Shown piece after piece: positions 1-9,017 of a stretch of DNA of 44,606 bases (its first letter is position 1; each line of letters opens with the position of its first letter). A program made the position numbers and the translations under genes. This DNA comes from a virus: positions 1 to 44,606 of IMG/VR virus record IMGVR_UViG_3300023239_000238; one strand, 5' to 3'. The notes below the pieces were generated by a model. It saw only the letters and a program-made list of their open reading frames with translations. It was not told the DNA's origin and ran no database searches.

Positions 1-42
1 ATACATATTAGCCCCTTGCTGTTACTAGTTAATATACTACGT

Positions 43-71
43 ATTATAGATGTTTTTGGACAAGCCGTCAA
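43..71 (-). promoter_or_regulatory. sigma-70 early promoter reading off the left edge
   Basis: The -35 box TTGACG (66-71) and the -10 box TATAAT (43-48) are separated by 17 nt. Transcription should start near 36. A ribosome site AAGGGGC precedes an ATG at position 6, so a gene starts here and leaves the window at once. The spacer contains TTGTCCAAAA, which recurs in the promoters at 35330 and 35775. Confidence 0.8.
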
Positions 72-127
72 CCAAAACTATACGTCATTGTATACAAAGA
101 CTTTTTGGAGTGTTTTTAGAGTGGTTT

Positions 128-145
128 CAGCCCAGGATTGGGCTG
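128..145. other. perfect hairpin in the non-coding stretch 72-168
   Basis: A 7-bp stem (CAGCCCA/TGGGCTG) with a 4-nt loop lies between the end of the 169-396 gene and the promoter at 43-71. It has no clear U-tract on either side, so it is not a convincing intrinsic terminator. It may be an mRNA 3'-end structure for the minus-strand genes. I see no gene in 72-168. Confidence 0.5.
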
Positions 146-168
146 TTTGGTGTCACTTTGTTGTGGTT

Positions 169-396
169 TTAGTGCAGGGTAATGTCGTTATTAAACTGTT
201 CAAGGTCAGTAACATCCAACAGTTTCATAATTTGTTTGATAATTTTCGGCGGATTATTGTCAAAAATTGCTTCTGGGACAAAGGCATACTTCAAGTTGCC
301 GTCTGAATCAAATACAAAGCCATAGTCTTCTGCATCTATGTCTTGCTCTTGTTGCGCTTCGATTACTTCAAAATCATCTGCAATAGGCTTGCTCAT
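169..396 (-). CDS. small acidic hypothetical protein
   Basis: This 75-aa protein is not recognised. It is strongly acidic in its N-terminal half, has no Cys, no signal peptide and no membrane segment, and ends in a short amphipathic stretch. The start is supported by an AAAGGAT ribosome site 6 nt before the ATG. It lies 11 nt downstream of the cytochrome c gene in the same direction, so the two probably share a transcript from the late promoter at 856-863. No function can be inferred beyond this co-expression. Confidence 0.65.
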   Translation of the reverse strand: MSKPIADDFEVIEAQQEQDIDAEDYGFVFDSDGNLKYAFVPEAIFDNNPPKIIKQIMKLLDVTDLEQFNNDITLH

Positions 397-407
397 TCTA
401 CTATCCT

Positions 408-839
408 TTATTCCGGGAAGACCATCTGTTCTTGCACAATGTATGGATCTTTAATTTCACCAGACTCAATTCTGCGTCTTTCTTCTGACCGTAAGTAAGT
501 TACAATAGCAACTATATCCATACCGTCAATGGTTGTACCAAATGCACCCATTGTGCCGCCTAAACTCTGATTGGTAATGCCCACACTAATGGTTGTGAAT
601 ATACCCATGTTGGTATTTGAACTGTATGTAAACTTGCCACATGTTAAGCAAGGACCTTTGCCACCTTTGCCTTGGCTACCATGACAGAAGGAACAACGTC
701 TGTCGTACCACTCTCGACCATTTTGTACTGTGTCTGAGTTCGTAATATCTAGTGCCAGATCATTTTCGTTCATCTGATGAAGATCAGCTGAGAATAACAA
801 TGTGGGAATAAACAATAGAAAAAATAAAATCTTTGACAT
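408..839 (-). CDS. secreted c-type cytochrome (class I-like), phage-encoded
   Basis: This 143-aa protein has an N-terminal signal peptide (hydrophobic residues 4-16, cleavage likely after Ser17-Ala18), so the mature protein should be periplasmic. It has one haem-binding motif CSFCH (residues 49-53) in a Gly/Lys-rich loop typical of small class I cytochromes c. Met97 in GTMGAFG is the likely distal haem ligand. A second Cys pair (Cys64, Cys67) lies just after the haem motif and is unusual. A good GGAGG ribosome site precedes the ATG, and an AATAAATA late-type promoter lies at 856-863, so expression is probably late, next to the lysin. It could pass electrons in the host respiratory or alcohol-oxidation chain; the partner is unknown. 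The family call is firm, the role is not. Confidence 0.9.
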   Translation of the reverse strand: MSKILFFLLFIPTLLFSADLHQMNENDLALDITNSDTVQNGREWYDRRCSFCHGSQGKGGKGPCLTCGKFTYSSNTNMGIFTTISVGITNQSLGGTMGAFGTTIDGMDIVAIVTYLRSEERRRIESGEIKDPYIVQEQMVFPE

Positions 840-855
840 ACTAAACCTCCAATAG

Positions 856-863
856 TATTTATT
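856..863 (-). promoter_or_regulatory. late-type promoter box AATAAATA
   Basis: AATAAATA matches the phage late -10 consensus (NATAAATA) in the minus orientation. It is followed by a short leader with a GGAGG ribosome site and the cytochrome c ATG at 839. Confidence 0.65.
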
Positions 864-882
864 TGGCTACTATGTTAGCAGT

Positions 883-1509
883 TTAGTTTTGGCTGTTTCT
901 ATCACCGTAAAATATGTGTGTGCCTATTTTAGCCAATTTAGGATAACGCCAGACAGGGCTAACATAATCTGCATGATAGAATACTGCTTGTTTTAAGCCA
1001 GGTAATCTTTTGCCTTCAATTAATACCTGTCTGGCTACTTCATAGCAACGGTCAAAGATAGTTTGATTAACTGACGAAATGCGATCTGATTTACCATCAC
1101 AGTACCAACTGAATTGGCAACGATGTTTTACAGGATAATATACACTCTTGTCTTTCCAGGATGCTTTGGTTGGGCCTTGATATACCACATCACATATATC
1201 ATCAGGGAAACTGTTGTGTGCCACTCGGTTAAGAGTGACCTGTGCCACAGCAATCATACCTTCAACTGGCTCACTACGAGCTTCCCAGTATATGTTCCTA
1301 GCAAGGCAATCCAATTCTCGCCTAACCTGTCTCATGTCAACAGGCGATTGCTTTACTGCTGTGTTAATAATTTCGATAGTTTCTGCGCCCACTGCTTGGT
1401 TTGCTGGCGCTTTAACATTACTAGTGACTGCAATAATTGCATATACTACCAGCCACGTTCCTAGAAAAAATGTTACTAATCTTGACCATTTGGTTAGATC
1501 TTGCTTCAT
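883..1509 (-). CDS. membrane-anchored SleB/CwlJ-type cell wall hydrolase (lysin)
   Basis: This 208-aa protein has an N-terminal membrane segment (about residues 9-30) followed by a linker and a Hydrolase_2 (SleB-like) domain from about residue 65 to the end. The signature YWEAR (residues 74-78) carries the expected catalytic Glu76, followed by VAQVTLNRV, and a Cys-rich QFSWYCDGK stretch marks the family. It should cut peptidoglycan, acting from the inner membrane or as a signal-anchor-release endolysin at lysis. A ribosome site AGGAG precedes the ATG. Upstream lie a sigma-70 promoter (1574-1602) and a late-like box (1537-1544). It is the only lysis enzyme visible in the window; no clear holin is seen beside it. 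Confidence 0.9.
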   Translation of the reverse strand: MKQDLTKWSRLVTFFLGTWLVVYAIIAVTSNVKAPANQAVGAETIEIINTAVKQSPVDMRQVRRELDCLARNIYWEARSEPVEGMIAVAQVTLNRVAHNSFPDDICDVVYQGPTKASWKDKSVYYPVKHRCQFSWYCDGKSDRISSVNQTIFDRCYEVARQVLIEGKRLPGLKQAVFYHADYVSPVWRYPKLAKIGTHIFYGDRNSQN

Positions 1510-1536
1510 GTTTTTCTCCTATCTTACCGCATCCAG

Positions 1537-1544
1537 TATTTAAA
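1537..1544 (-). promoter_or_regulatory. possible late box TTTAAATA for the lysin
   Basis: TTTAAATA in minus orientation departs by one base from the late consensus. It sits 27 nt before the lysin ATG with a ribosome site between. Confidence 0.35.
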
Positions 1545-1573
1545 AGCGAGTCGGATGTAAGTTAACAACTGCT

Positions 1574-1602
1574 ATTATACTATAATAGTGGGGTATAATC
1601 AA
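1574..1602 (-). promoter_or_regulatory. sigma-70-type promoter upstream of the lysin
   Basis: The -35 box TTGATT (1597-1602) and -10 box TATAAT (1574-1579) are 17 nt apart, in minus orientation. The leader to the lysin ATG is about 60 nt. The same interval holds the plus-strand late promoter of the PAAR gene. Confidence 0.5.
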
Positions 1603-1611
1603 ATTTTTTGG

Positions 1612-1619
1612 TATAAATA
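1612..1619 (+). promoter_or_regulatory. late promoter TATAAATA abutting the PAAR start
   Basis: This perfect T4-type late -10 box lies on the plus strand with only 6 nt between the box and the ATG at 1626. T4 late transcription starts about 6 nt after the box, so the mRNA should be leaderless or nearly so. No ribosome site is present. Confidence 0.85.
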
Positions 1620-1625
1620 CATATT

Positions 1626-1931
1626 ATGCCAGCAATATGTAGAGTAGGTGACACACTAACAACCGGACATGGATGTGATACCACAACAACCATTGCTTCG
1701 CCAAACAACGACGGCACTGTTCATGCTAACGGTATTGACATTATAGTAGTTGGTGCTCCGACAGTATCTCACCTAATACCCAGTGGAGATTCATGCGTAC
1801 CTCACGTGGCATTTTTAAATGCTGGTTCAGGTAGTGTTTTCCTCAATGGTATTGGAGTAGGTAGAATAGGTGATAGTGCCGACGCCGGTGCTATGATAAG
1901 CGGATCACCTACTGTGTTTGCCGGCGGCTAG
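1626..1931 (+). CDS. PAAR-domain spike-tip protein
   Basis: This 101-aa protein is built almost entirely of the Gly-rich PAAR repeat fold: PAICRVGD at the start, HANG at 33-36, GSGSVFLNGIGVGRIGD at 67-83 and a terminal SGSPTVFAGG. Candidate zinc ligands are His15, Cys17, Cys57 and His60. PAAR proteins cap the central spike of contractile tails (T4 gp5.4 type) and sharpen it for membrane penetration. The gene is one of only two plus-strand genes here and has its own late promoter 6 nt upstream. It ends one base before the converging 1932-2228 gene, with no terminator between them. Confidence 0.92.
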   Translation: MPAICRVGDTLTTGHGCDTTTTIASPNNDGTVHANGIDIIVVGAPTVSHLIPSGDSCVPHVAFLNAGSGSVFLNGIGVGRIGDSADAGAMISGSPTVFAGG

Positions 1932-2228
1932 TTAAGGCCTAACAATTTCCAACCCAGTTGTGGTCTTGATATAGTGTGTTTTGATTTGATCAATGCATTC
2001 AGCAATCATAACAACATGATTTTTTTGAATAGACGCACTGGTATGTGGATCTGCTGTGAACAGTGCTTGAATTAATCCAACACCTTGCTGACCAGGTACT
2101 ACATTGCATGCCTTCTCGACGTTGTAGTGATCTGCTGTTTCGCTGGTAATCTTTGCAACTATCTCTTCCCCAGTGATTAGTTTTAGTGCGCAGATCTGTC
2201 CTTCCCATTTACTATTTTCTAATAACAT
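1932..2228 (-). CDS. small conserved phage-type protein, possible Sm-like barrel
   Basis: This 98-aa protein starts with WEGQICALKLITGEEIVAKI, a strand-turn-strand pattern reminiscent of Sm/Lsm small barrels, where a short peptide carries a loop with GEE. No catalytic motif is visible. The Sm-like idea is an inference from the pattern only. An AGGAGAG ribosome site supports the start. It lies 1 nt downstream of the glutaredoxin gene, so it belongs to the early transcript that starts at the grx promoter. Confidence 0.65.
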   Translation of the reverse strand: MLLENSKWEGQICALKLITGEEIVAKITSETADHYNVEKACNVVPGQQGVGLIQALFTADPHTSASIQKNHVVMIAECIDQIKTHYIKTTTGLEIVRP

Positions 2229-2229
2229 G

Positions 2230-2475
2230 TTAACTCTCCTTGAGCTTATCGAAAAATTCAGTTGTTTGATCTGCTAACCCATTGTATCCTCCAGGTAGCA
2301 GTTGTTCATTGATATAAATCTGAGGTACTGTACGCAAGCCAGCGTCAACGATGCGTTTCCTTGCATCTGCATCTTGTTCAATGTTTACTTCGGTGTACTT
2401 TATACCTTTGATCTCTAGTAGTGCTTTGGCCTTTGTGCAAAAAGGACAATTGTTTTTTGAATATATTGTAATCAT
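2230..2475 (-). CDS. glutaredoxin
   Basis: This 81-aa glutaredoxin has the dithiol active site CPFC (Cys10, Cys13), the cis-proline motif TVPQIYI and the Gly-Gly glutathione-binding stretch near residue 62. It should re-reduce the phage ribonucleotide reductase encoded upstream, the usual pairing in T4-like phages. It has its own sigma-70 promoter (2483-2510) although the nrd genes lie upstream in the same direction. The -10 box ends 7 nt before the ATG and no ribosome site is present, so the transcript is probably leaderless. Confidence 0.96.
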   Translation of the reverse strand: MITIYSKNNCPFCTKAKALLEIKGIKYTEVNIEQDADARKRIVDAGLRTVPQIYINEQLLPGGYNGLADQTTEFFDKLKES

Positions 2476-2482
2476 ACGCTTA

Positions 2483-2510
2483 ATTATACTTGTTAAAAAT
2501 TATTTGTCAA
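2483..2510 (-). promoter_or_regulatory. sigma-70 promoter of glutaredoxin, leaderless type
   Basis: The -35 box TTGACA (2505-2510), a 16-nt spacer and the -10 box TATAAT (2483-2488) are all clear. The predicted start is at 2475-2477, which is the ATG itself. Confidence 0.8.
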
Positions 2511-2585
2511 ACCCCGATTAGTCCTAATTAGTTGATCTGGTACCAAGCTGTAGCCACCTACGTATATTCCTCTGTCTATTTTCAT

Positions 2586-3716
2586 TTATGTTCTAGTAGC
2601 TGTTAAGTCTTCTAACTTCCAACCTTTAGTTTTGCCTTTTTTTGGAATACCCCATTTCTTTTCAATTTGCATTTTAAGAGTACTCCAACTTAAATTATGT
2701 GTTTTACAGAAATCAGTAGATTCACCGCCGTATAATATGTGCTCATCCCCTGTTGGAGATGTTAGTCTGTAAGTGTGGCTATTTTTATTTTTTTTACCGA
2801 TTCGCAACTTTGCTTTTTTGCTAATTAATGCCTTGGTACTTTCTTTTTGTGTTTTACCGTACATTGGGTTTCCGGCACCAGAATTTAATTCACTAAATCG
2901 TTTTCGTGTTTCGATGCTGTGTTGCTTAGGGCCATATCCACCTCTCTCTTTCTGAAGGCGTGATCTTAATTCTCGTTGTTGCTTTGCTTTGTTAACCCCG
3001 TATATTTCTTCGTATGTTCTACCTTTCTGATTAGGTGGGCGGGCATCAGGACATATATTGGTTAATATGCCATTCTTGTCATATCCTTTTCTACCATACT
3101 TTTTAATTGCAGTGGCCTCGATATCATACGCTAATTCCTCGTCTAATATGTTTTCAGCAATGTATTCAATTACTGGCTCTGCTCCGGACTTTCTTATACT
3201 CGCGATTTTATTTTCTTTGTAAACATTTCTAGTGTCGGACACAGTCCGTAAATGTGTTGTTGCTCTGTCACCTGTACCTTTGCCGATATAAAATGGTTGG
3301 TTATTTCTCGGATCCACTATTTGATATACATAATACATTCGGTCACTCTCCTGTTTTAAATATTTAGCAAGAGACTGAGAGTAACAGTTAGGTATCGAGT
3401 AATCGTTGGATTGGTCTGAACTTAACGCAAAAATAATGTGTTCTCTGTTATCTTTATATGGTGTTACGTCTACTAACGTGTTATCTTGCCATACACTGTG
3501 TCTTATGGCCTGCACAACATTGAACCCCTTTATAAAATAATAGCCAATTACTTTCTTGCCGCCGTATATACTAGAGTGTATTCTAACATTGTTATGGCAG
3601 TTATTATACTCGTATGCAGACTGTGCGTTAACTTTAACTGCTCCTACCCAATTACAATCGAGAGCTTTTGCCATAGACATAATCTCATTGTCAATTGTAA
3701 CTGGGTTACTCCACAT
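2586..3716 (-). CDS. GIY-YIG homing-type endonuclease with an extra N-terminal domain
   Basis: This 376-aa protein has three parts. Residues 1-115 form a domain with Cys40 in NNCHNN, His73 in IRHSVW and Asp83 in VDVTP; this Cys-His-Asp order resembles small papain-like or NlpC-like folds, but no activity is proved. Residues 127-230 are a GIY-YIG nuclease (YVYQIVDP, then FYIGKG at 142-147 and Arg151). Residues 280-376 carry NUMOD3-like DNA-binding repeats (NPMYGKT, SKKAKLRIGKKN) and a helical tail. Such free-standing nucleases spread by cutting alleles that lack them, and RNR loci are common targets. Its ATG follows the nrdB stop directly (TAAATG), so translation is coupled to nrdB. Confidence 0.88.
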   Translation of the reverse strand: MWSNPVTIDNEIMSMAKALDCNWVGAVKVNAQSAYEYNNCHNNVRIHSSIYGGKKVIGYYFIKGFNVVQAIRHSVWQDNTLVDVTPYKDNREHIIFALSSDQSNDYSIPNCYSQSLAKYLKQESDRMYYVYQIVDPRNNQPFYIGKGTGDRATTHLRTVSDTRNVYKENKIASIRKSGAEPVIEYIAENILDEELAYDIEATAIKKYGRKGYDKNGILTNICPDARPPNQKGRTYEEIYGVNKAKQQRELRSRLQKERGGYGPKQHSIETRKRFSELNSGAGNPMYGKTQKESTKALISKKAKLRIGKKNKNSHTYRLTSPTGDEHILYGGESTDFCKTHNLSWSTLKMQIEKKWGIPKKGKTKGWKLEDLTATRT

Positions 3717-4844
3717 TTAAAGAGTAAAGCCACTGAACGTGTTTGAGTCCACGTCTTGTTTGGTTCCACCAATTATATATGATGATATTTGAGTTTGCTG
3801 TGGTGCCACCTGCACTTCTGCCCCAGCAATCCACTTTTGTGTCCACGGCAACGGATTGCTACCTGTTTTAATACCACAACTAAGCCCAACTGCTGTCATA
3901 CGCTTGCAGGTCAACCAATCAATGTACTGACACAATAATACTGTGTTTAGTCCAATCATACTACCGTCTTTGAACAAGTATTGTGCCCAATCTCTTTCCT
4001 GCTTGGCGGCATTAAGGAACATTGTTTCACATTCCTCTTTAGTTTCTTCGCGGATCTTTGCAAAGTCCTTGTCGTCTGACGGTAATATTTTAAGTAGTGT
4101 TTGTGTACTGCCCAAGTGAACATTTTCATCACGTGCAATCAGTTTAATAATCTTAGCATTGCCTTCCATCTTTTTAAGTTCAGCAAATGCCCAACTGCAT
4201 GCAAACGAAACATAAAAACGTATACCTTCTAACGCATTAACATTGTTTAAGCATAACCATAGTTTACGTTTTAACTCGTAACGATCAACTATAACTTCCT
4301 TGCCGTTAACCTTGTGCTTGCCTACGCCAAGTAGATTATAATACTGCACAGCTTTAATCAAGTCATCATAGTAGTGACTAATGTCTTTGGCACAATCTGC
4401 AATCTCTTTGATATCGTGTAGTCCATCAAACACTGTACTCGGATCGCTGTACACATTACGAATAATATGTGTATAACTACGACTGTGTATTGTTTCATTA
4501 AATGCCCAAGTTTCTATCCAAGTTTCCAACTCTGGGATGGTAGCGATAGGCAAAAATGCTAGATTAGGTGAGCGTCCTTGTACACTGTCCAGTAGTATCT
4601 GTCTTTTAAGATTACTGGTGAAGATATGCTTTTCATACTCAGTAAGTTCCTTAAAGTCTTTTGCATCACGCAATACATCAACTTCTTCAGGTCTCCAAAA
4701 GAAACCTAACTGCTTGTCTGTCAACTTGTCAAATTGACGATACTTTAGTGTGTCGAATCTCTGTATTGCCGGAGTACCTGCTTCGTCTAGGAACGCAAGT
4801 GACTTGGTATGATCTTTATTATTTTTAATATTGAATACGCTCAT
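3717..4844 (-). CDS. nrdB: class Ia ribonucleotide reductase, beta subunit
   Basis: This 375-aa di-iron subunit houses the tyrosyl radical that starts ribonucleotide reduction in the alpha subunit. [12 protein letters not shown] carries an iron-ligand acid. [13 protein letters not shown] holds the Glu and His ligands and the radical Tyr, in the E. coli-like order. [13 protein letters not shown] and RDENVHL carry the remaining ligands. The C-terminal tail [10 protein letters not shown] is the peptide that docks on NrdA. Length is normal for the family. The ribosome site is AGAGAGA. It lies 10 nt after nrdA and runs straight into the homing-type endonuclease. Confidence 0.97.
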   Translation of the reverse strand: MSVFNIKNNKDHTKSLAFLDEAGTPAIQRFDTLKYRQFDKLTDKQLGFFWRPEEVDVLRDAKDFKELTEYEKHIFTSNLKRQILLDSVQGRSPNLAFLPIATIPELETWIETWAFNETIHSRSYTHIIRNVYSDPSTVFDGLHDIKEIADCAKDISHYYDDLIKAVQYYNLLGVGKHKVNGKEVIVDRYELKRKLWLCLNNVNALEGIRFYVSFACSWAFAELKKMEGNAKIIKLIARDENVHLGSTQTLLKILPSDDKDFAKIREETKEECETMFLNAAKQERDWAQYLFKDGSMIGLNTVLLCQYIDWLTCKRMTAVGLSCGIKTGSNPLPWTQKWIAGAEVQVAPQQTQISSYIIGGTKQDVDSNTFSGFTL

Positions 4845-4854
4845 GTTTTCTCTC

Positions 4855-7158
4855 TTAAATTACACAACTTTCGCAATCATCTTGATCTTCGTAGTCTTCA
4901 AGCTCTTGCTGTTTTGCTTCACCTAGTGCTTCTACTATGTATTCACCTTGTCCATCATATGTATTAAAGTAGTACAACTGCTTTAATCCATACTTGTAAC
5001 ACATCAACAAGTGTTGTAACATTGATGACATTGGAATCTTTTCGTCCTCGTAGTGCTGAGGATTGTAAGATGTGTTTACACTAATACCTTGATCAATGTA
5101 CTTTTGAAGTACGCCACACAGTTTAATATATCCCTCCGGGGTAGTCTGATCCCACAGTAGTTCATAACGGTTCTTTAACCGCCTATATTCAGGCACAACC
5201 TGCTTTAATTGGCCGTGCTTTGACCCCTTAACGCTTACAAAACTTCGCGGTGGCTCTATACCATTAGTAGCATTACTGATCTGCGCACTTGTTTCTGCAG
5301 GCATCAATGCCATTAGTGTTGCATTACGCTGACCAGTCCGTTTTATTTGTTCTCGCAGATCATTCCATGGCATACGCTCTTGATGCTTGACCAACTCGTC
5401 AACATCCTGCTTATACGTATCAATGGGTAAACGACCTTGCGCAGATTTTAAATCGTTCCATCTGGTGCATGCACCTTGTTCTTCCGCTAAGTCTGCAGAA
5501 GCCTTGATCAAATAGTAAGACCAGGCTTCTGCGTACTCATCTACCAGTGGCAACGCCGCTGGGTCACTGTAACTTACATCATTCTTAGCCAAGAAATAAG
5601 CAAAGTTAATGATGCCTATACCTAACGGTCTAAACTCTTCTGTTGCTTTACGTGCGGCTTTAATTGGATAACCTTGGTAACTCAACAGTGCATCTAGGCC
5701 GCGTACTGCCAACTTGCACATTTTCTCAAAGTCATGTGGGCTTTTTACATTGCCCCAATTGATCGCTGATAAAGTACACAGGGCGATCCTACCATCCTCG
5801 TCATTGACATCTTTCAATGGTACAGTTGGTAAATCTATTTCTGCGCAAAGGTTACTCATCTTCACAGGCGCGATCTTTTCATCGAACGGTGAGTGCGTAT
5901 TAGCATGATCCACGTTCTGTAAATAAATTCTTCCAGTGTCTTTGCGTTCCTGCATAAACCTACTAAACAGATCTGCTGCCTTGTAGGTCTTCTTCCTCAG
6001 TTTAGTATTGCGTTCTGCTCTCTCGTATAGCTCTTTGAATTTGTCTTGATCATTGAAGAACGCTTCATACATCTCTGGTACATCATGCGGACTAAACACA
6101 GTGATGTCTCCATTTGTGATTAGTCTTTCATACATTAACTTATTAAATTGTACGCCATAGTCCATTTGACGCACACGATTATCCTCTGTGCCTTTGTTGT
6201 TTTTAAGGACCAAGAGGTCTTCGATTTCATAGTGCCATATTGGATAGTAAAGTGTTGCGGCACCATTTCTTACACCTCCCTGACTACAACTACGTGTAGC
6301 AGATTGGAATAACTTGTAAAAAGGAGTTACGCCTGTGTGAAAAGCATCTCCTTTGCGTATAGGTGCACCTAATGCACGTATACGTCCTGCACCAATGCCA
6401 ATGCCTGCTTTTTGTGACACGTACTTAACAATACTTGCGGCTGTTGCATTGATACTGTCTAAACTGTCGTCTGTTTCAATCAGCACACAACTGCTGAACT
6501 GTTTTTGTGGTGTGCGCACACCTGCCATAACCGGTGTAGGCAAACTTACATCAAAATTACTGATTGCGTCATAGTAATCACGTACCCATTTGAGTCTAAT
6601 ATCTTTAGGGTAGTCTTGGAATAGTGTCGCGGCTATTAACATGTAAGCCATTTGTGGAGTCTCAAACATCTCACCAGTAACACGATTTTGTACAAGATAC
6701 TTGCCACGCCATTGTTCCATAGCAACATAGGTGAATGTTTCATCACGATCATGTTTAATATAACTATCTAATTTCTCCCACTCATCTGTATCGTATGCTT
6801 CTAATAGGCCGCGATCGTAAAAACCACTTTCGACATTGTGTTCTACCAGTTTTAACAATGGCCAAGGTGCATAGTCCCCATATACTTGTTTACGTAGATG
6901 ATAGTTAATTAGTCTGCCAGCAACATACTGATAGTTTGGAGCTTCTTCTGAAATCAAATCAGCGGCACTTTTAATAAGTGTTTCTTGTATGTCTACTGTT
7001 TTGATCCCAGTATAAAATTGGATGTGGCTTTTTAGTTCTACTTCACTGGCACTTACACCTGTAATACCTTCAGTTGCCCACATAACAACCTTGTGCATTT
7101 TTTCTATGTCTAGTTCTTCTTTGATTCCATCTCTCTTGATTACTTGAATCTTTGTCAT
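4855..7158 (-). CDS. nrdA: class Ia ribonucleotide reductase, alpha subunit
   Basis: This 767-aa catalytic subunit reduces NDPs to dNDPs. The N-terminal ~95 residues are an ATP-cone ([10 protein letters not shown], then a helical bundle), so dATP control may be kept. The active-site set is present: [11 protein letters not shown] with the first redox Cys, NLCAEI with the thiyl-radical Cys and its Asn/Glu partners, and [13 protein letters not shown] with the second redox Cys. The radical-transfer tyrosines lie in [10 protein letters not shown]. The tail ends in CESCVI, the shuttle pair re-reduced by glutaredoxin. No intein or intron is visible. nrdB and glutaredoxin follow downstream. Confidence 0.98.
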   Translation of the reverse strand: MTKIQVIKRDGIKEELDIEKMHKVVMWATEGITGVSASEVELKSHIQFYTGIKTVDIQETLIKSAADLISEEAPNYQYVAGRLINYHLRKQVYGDYAPWPLLKLVEHNVESGFYDRGLLEAYDTDEWEKLDSYIKHDRDETFTYVAMEQWRGKYLVQNRVTGEMFETPQMAYMLIAATLFQDYPKDIRLKWVRDYYDAISNFDVSLPTPVMAGVRTPQKQFSSCVLIETDDSLDSINATAASIVKYVSQKAGIGIGAGRIRALGAPIRKGDAFHTGVTPFYKLFQSATRSCSQGGVRNGAATLYYPIWHYEIEDLLVLKNNKGTEDNRVRQMDYGVQFNKLMYERLITNGDITVFSPHDVPEMYEAFFNDQDKFKELYERAERNTKLRKKTYKAADLFSRFMQERKDTGRIYLQNVDHANTHSPFDEKIAPVKMSNLCAEIDLPTVPLKDVNDEDGRIALCTLSAINWGNVKSPHDFEKMCKLAVRGLDALLSYQGYPIKAARKATEEFRPLGIGIINFAYFLAKNDVSYSDPAALPLVDEYAEAWSYYLIKASADLAEEQGACTRWNDLKSAQGRLPIDTYKQDVDELVKHQERMPWNDLREQIKRTGQRNATLMALMPAETSAQISNATNGIEPPRSFVSVKGSKHGQLKQVVPEYRRLKNRYELLWDQTTPEGYIKLCGVLQKYIDQGISVNTSYNPQHYEDEKIPMSSMLQHLLMCYKYGLKQLYYFNTYDGQGEYIVEALGEAKQQELEDYEDQDDCESCVI

Positions 7159-7174
7159 TCGTGCCCCATCATTA

Positions 7175-7621
7175 TTATTCTAACGTTAGTTCTGTTGCGT
7201 CATAGCAACGTTTCAATGTTAATGTTTCTGCAATATCAGTTTTATTTAATACCTGATTGTCAATCAAATTAAGTACATATTTTCCTTGATTCAAATAGGC
7301 TACACAATATTGATACCCTGTGTTTGAATCAACATACACATGTACTTCAAGTTCTAAATTCGTTCCGTGCTTGCTATGATATAAAGTATACACTATTCCC
7401 AGGACTTTAGCAAGATCACAATAGTAGTTATCTATAATTAAATCCCAGGCATTTGGCCAACTTTCGGGATTGTCTAAATCTAAATAAAAGGCAGTCCAAG
7501 GACAGGGCTGCCAGAAATCTATTGTTTCTTGTAATGCTTCTTCAAAAGGAAGTTGGTTGATCTTGAATCTAAAATTTTTCCAGCACTTCAATCTAGAAGC
7601 ACTAGTGCGTAACTTGAACAT
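7175..7621 (-). CDS. conserved-looking hypothetical protein
   Basis: This 148-aa protein is not assigned. It is rich in aromatic residues, with the distinctive segments IDFWQPCPWTAFYLDLD, WPNAWDLIIDNYYCDLAKVL and VYTLYHSKH, which look like a compact globular domain. There is no signal peptide or membrane segment. It starts immediately after the tail-spike gene stop (3-nt gap) and is followed by nrdA 16 nt further on. The position after the spike could mean a spike-associated or assembly role, but its resemblance to any known chaperone is not clear. Confidence 0.7.
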   Translation of the reverse strand: MFKLRTSASRLKCWKNFRFKINQLPFEEALQETIDFWQPCPWTAFYLDLDNPESWPNAWDLIIDNYYCDLAKVLGIVYTLYHSKHGTNLELEVHVYVDSNTGYQYCVAYLNQGKYVLNLIDNQVLNKTDIAETLTLKRCYDATELTLE

Positions 7622-7624
7622 CTT

Positions 7625-8995
7625 TTAACTAATAAATTGATTGATTGCGTATTTAAATGTGCCTGTGCCTGATTCTAATGTGACGGTTAAACTAGTGGCA
7701 TTGGCGAATAAGTTTGCTTTAACACCAACTCCATTTTCCACATGTTGATCATGAAACTCTGAACTTGTTCCATCTGTACTGAATTGGTATGTACCAAAAC
7801 GTTTTGCTGAACTGTTACTGATTTGATACTTTATTTCGCCTGCTGTGTTAGCAACGAATGTTGCAATAACCGGCGAAGCAGTACTAATTGACGCACTACG
7901 TGCTACTCCGTATCTTAGATTACCTAGTTGCATACCAGTAGTCAGTGCGCTTCCGTTAGTATGTACTTCACCAAAGGAAACAAAACTAGTTGCGCCTGCA
8001 GTAGTTTTTCTTGTGCCAACAGTTCCGAAGTAGTTGTTAATACTACTAACACTATCAACACTGTTCAATACTATTGCAGTATTGCTGATACCATCAAACT
8101 CAGAATTAAGTATGTTAACAAACTTTGTAGTAGATCCCATGTTTACAATACCGTTACCACCACCTAATATTTTGACTTTGTCTAACGTAATATTTTGTGT
8201 ACTGGTGCTGGTACTTAATATTTCAATTACGTTAGGGTAATAAGTTCCTGCTTTGATATTAGACTGAAAAGCTGTGTTTGTTATTCTAACATTACTAGCA
8301 CTATCGATGTTTAGCAAAGGATACTGAACGTCTGCAGATACGTTTTGGAACGTTAATCCGCTTATATCGATTTGATCAGGTAGTACTGCACTGCCTGTCC
8401 CAATTGTTGCTCCACTTTGGAATGCGCTGTCTGACAAATTTGCTACAGTTAAATTACCATAAGTTAACTTAATTGTACTGCTAGACGGTCCGTCACCTTG
8501 TAAACTTGTGTTAGGCGGAATGCTAATAACATTACTGGTTAAGTATGTTCCTGCAGGAATATAAATTGTTCTTCGTGTGCGAGTATCGAAATTATTTTCT
8601 GATTCTTTATATATCTGTTCGATTGCACGACGGATCGATGCCGTATCATCCGCAACACCGTCACCTACTGCGCCAAAGTCTCTAATATTAACAAAGTCAT
8701 CAAATTTCTGTTGGAAACTGCGTACTGTTGGATTAAGGATACTACTGCCAGTTTCGACAGTATACTCTGTAACATTTCCCTTAAAAGTATACGAACCAAT
8801 CAATGCCGCTAAGTCAGTGTATTGTGTTAACACTTCTGTAATACCAGTAGCTGGTGCACCTTCTGCTACGGTACCGTTACCGATATATAATTTACGTGTG
8901 TCTACACTCCAGCCGAGCTCTGCGCCAGCAAGTTGTGGTAGGTCTTGATTAAGACCTCGTCTATGTTGAATTCTACTTATTTGGGTAACAGCCAT
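7625..8995 (-). CDS. tail spike/fibre with pectate-lyase-like beta-helix
   Basis: This 456-aa virion protein has two parts. Residues 1-60 hold the RIQHRRG...AELGWSVDTRKLYIGNG attachment repeat common at the start of marine phage tail proteins. From about residue 103 (IRDFGAVGDGVADDT) it has the Pectate_lyase_3 signature, followed by a long right-handed beta-helix of Asn/Ser/Ile-rich coils and a beta-sandwich-like tip. Such spikes bind or cleave host surface sugars. A GAGGAT ribosome site precedes the ATG and a CATAAATA late box lies at 9018-9025. The catalytic residues of a lyase cannot be placed, so binding only is possible. Confidence 0.9.
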   Translation of the reverse strand: MAVTQISRIQHRRGLNQDLPQLAGAELGWSVDTRKLYIGNGTVAEGAPATGITEVLTQYTDLAALIGSYTFKGNVTEYTVETGSSILNPTVRSFQQKFDDFVNIRDFGAVGDGVADDTASIRRAIEQIYKESENNFDTRTRRTIYIPAGTYLTSNVISIPPNTSLQGDGPSSSTIKLTYGNLTVANLSDSAFQSGATIGTGSAVLPDQIDISGLTFQNVSADVQYPLLNIDSASNVRITNTAFQSNIKAGTYYPNVIEILSTSTSTQNITLDKVKILGGGNGIVNMGSTTKFVNILNSEFDGISNTAIVLNSVDSVSSINNYFGTVGTRKTTAGATSFVSFGEVHTNGSALTTGMQLGNLRYGVARSASISTASPVIATFVANTAGEIKYQISNSSAKRFGTYQFSTDGTSSEFHDQHVENGVGVKANLFANATSLTVTLESGTGTFKYAINQFIS

Positions 8996-9017
8996 CTATT
9001 AAATCCTCATTATTTTG

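Noticed and set aside
128-145. Intrinsic terminator
   Set aside because: The hairpin is good but neither side has a U-tract; listed as a structure only.
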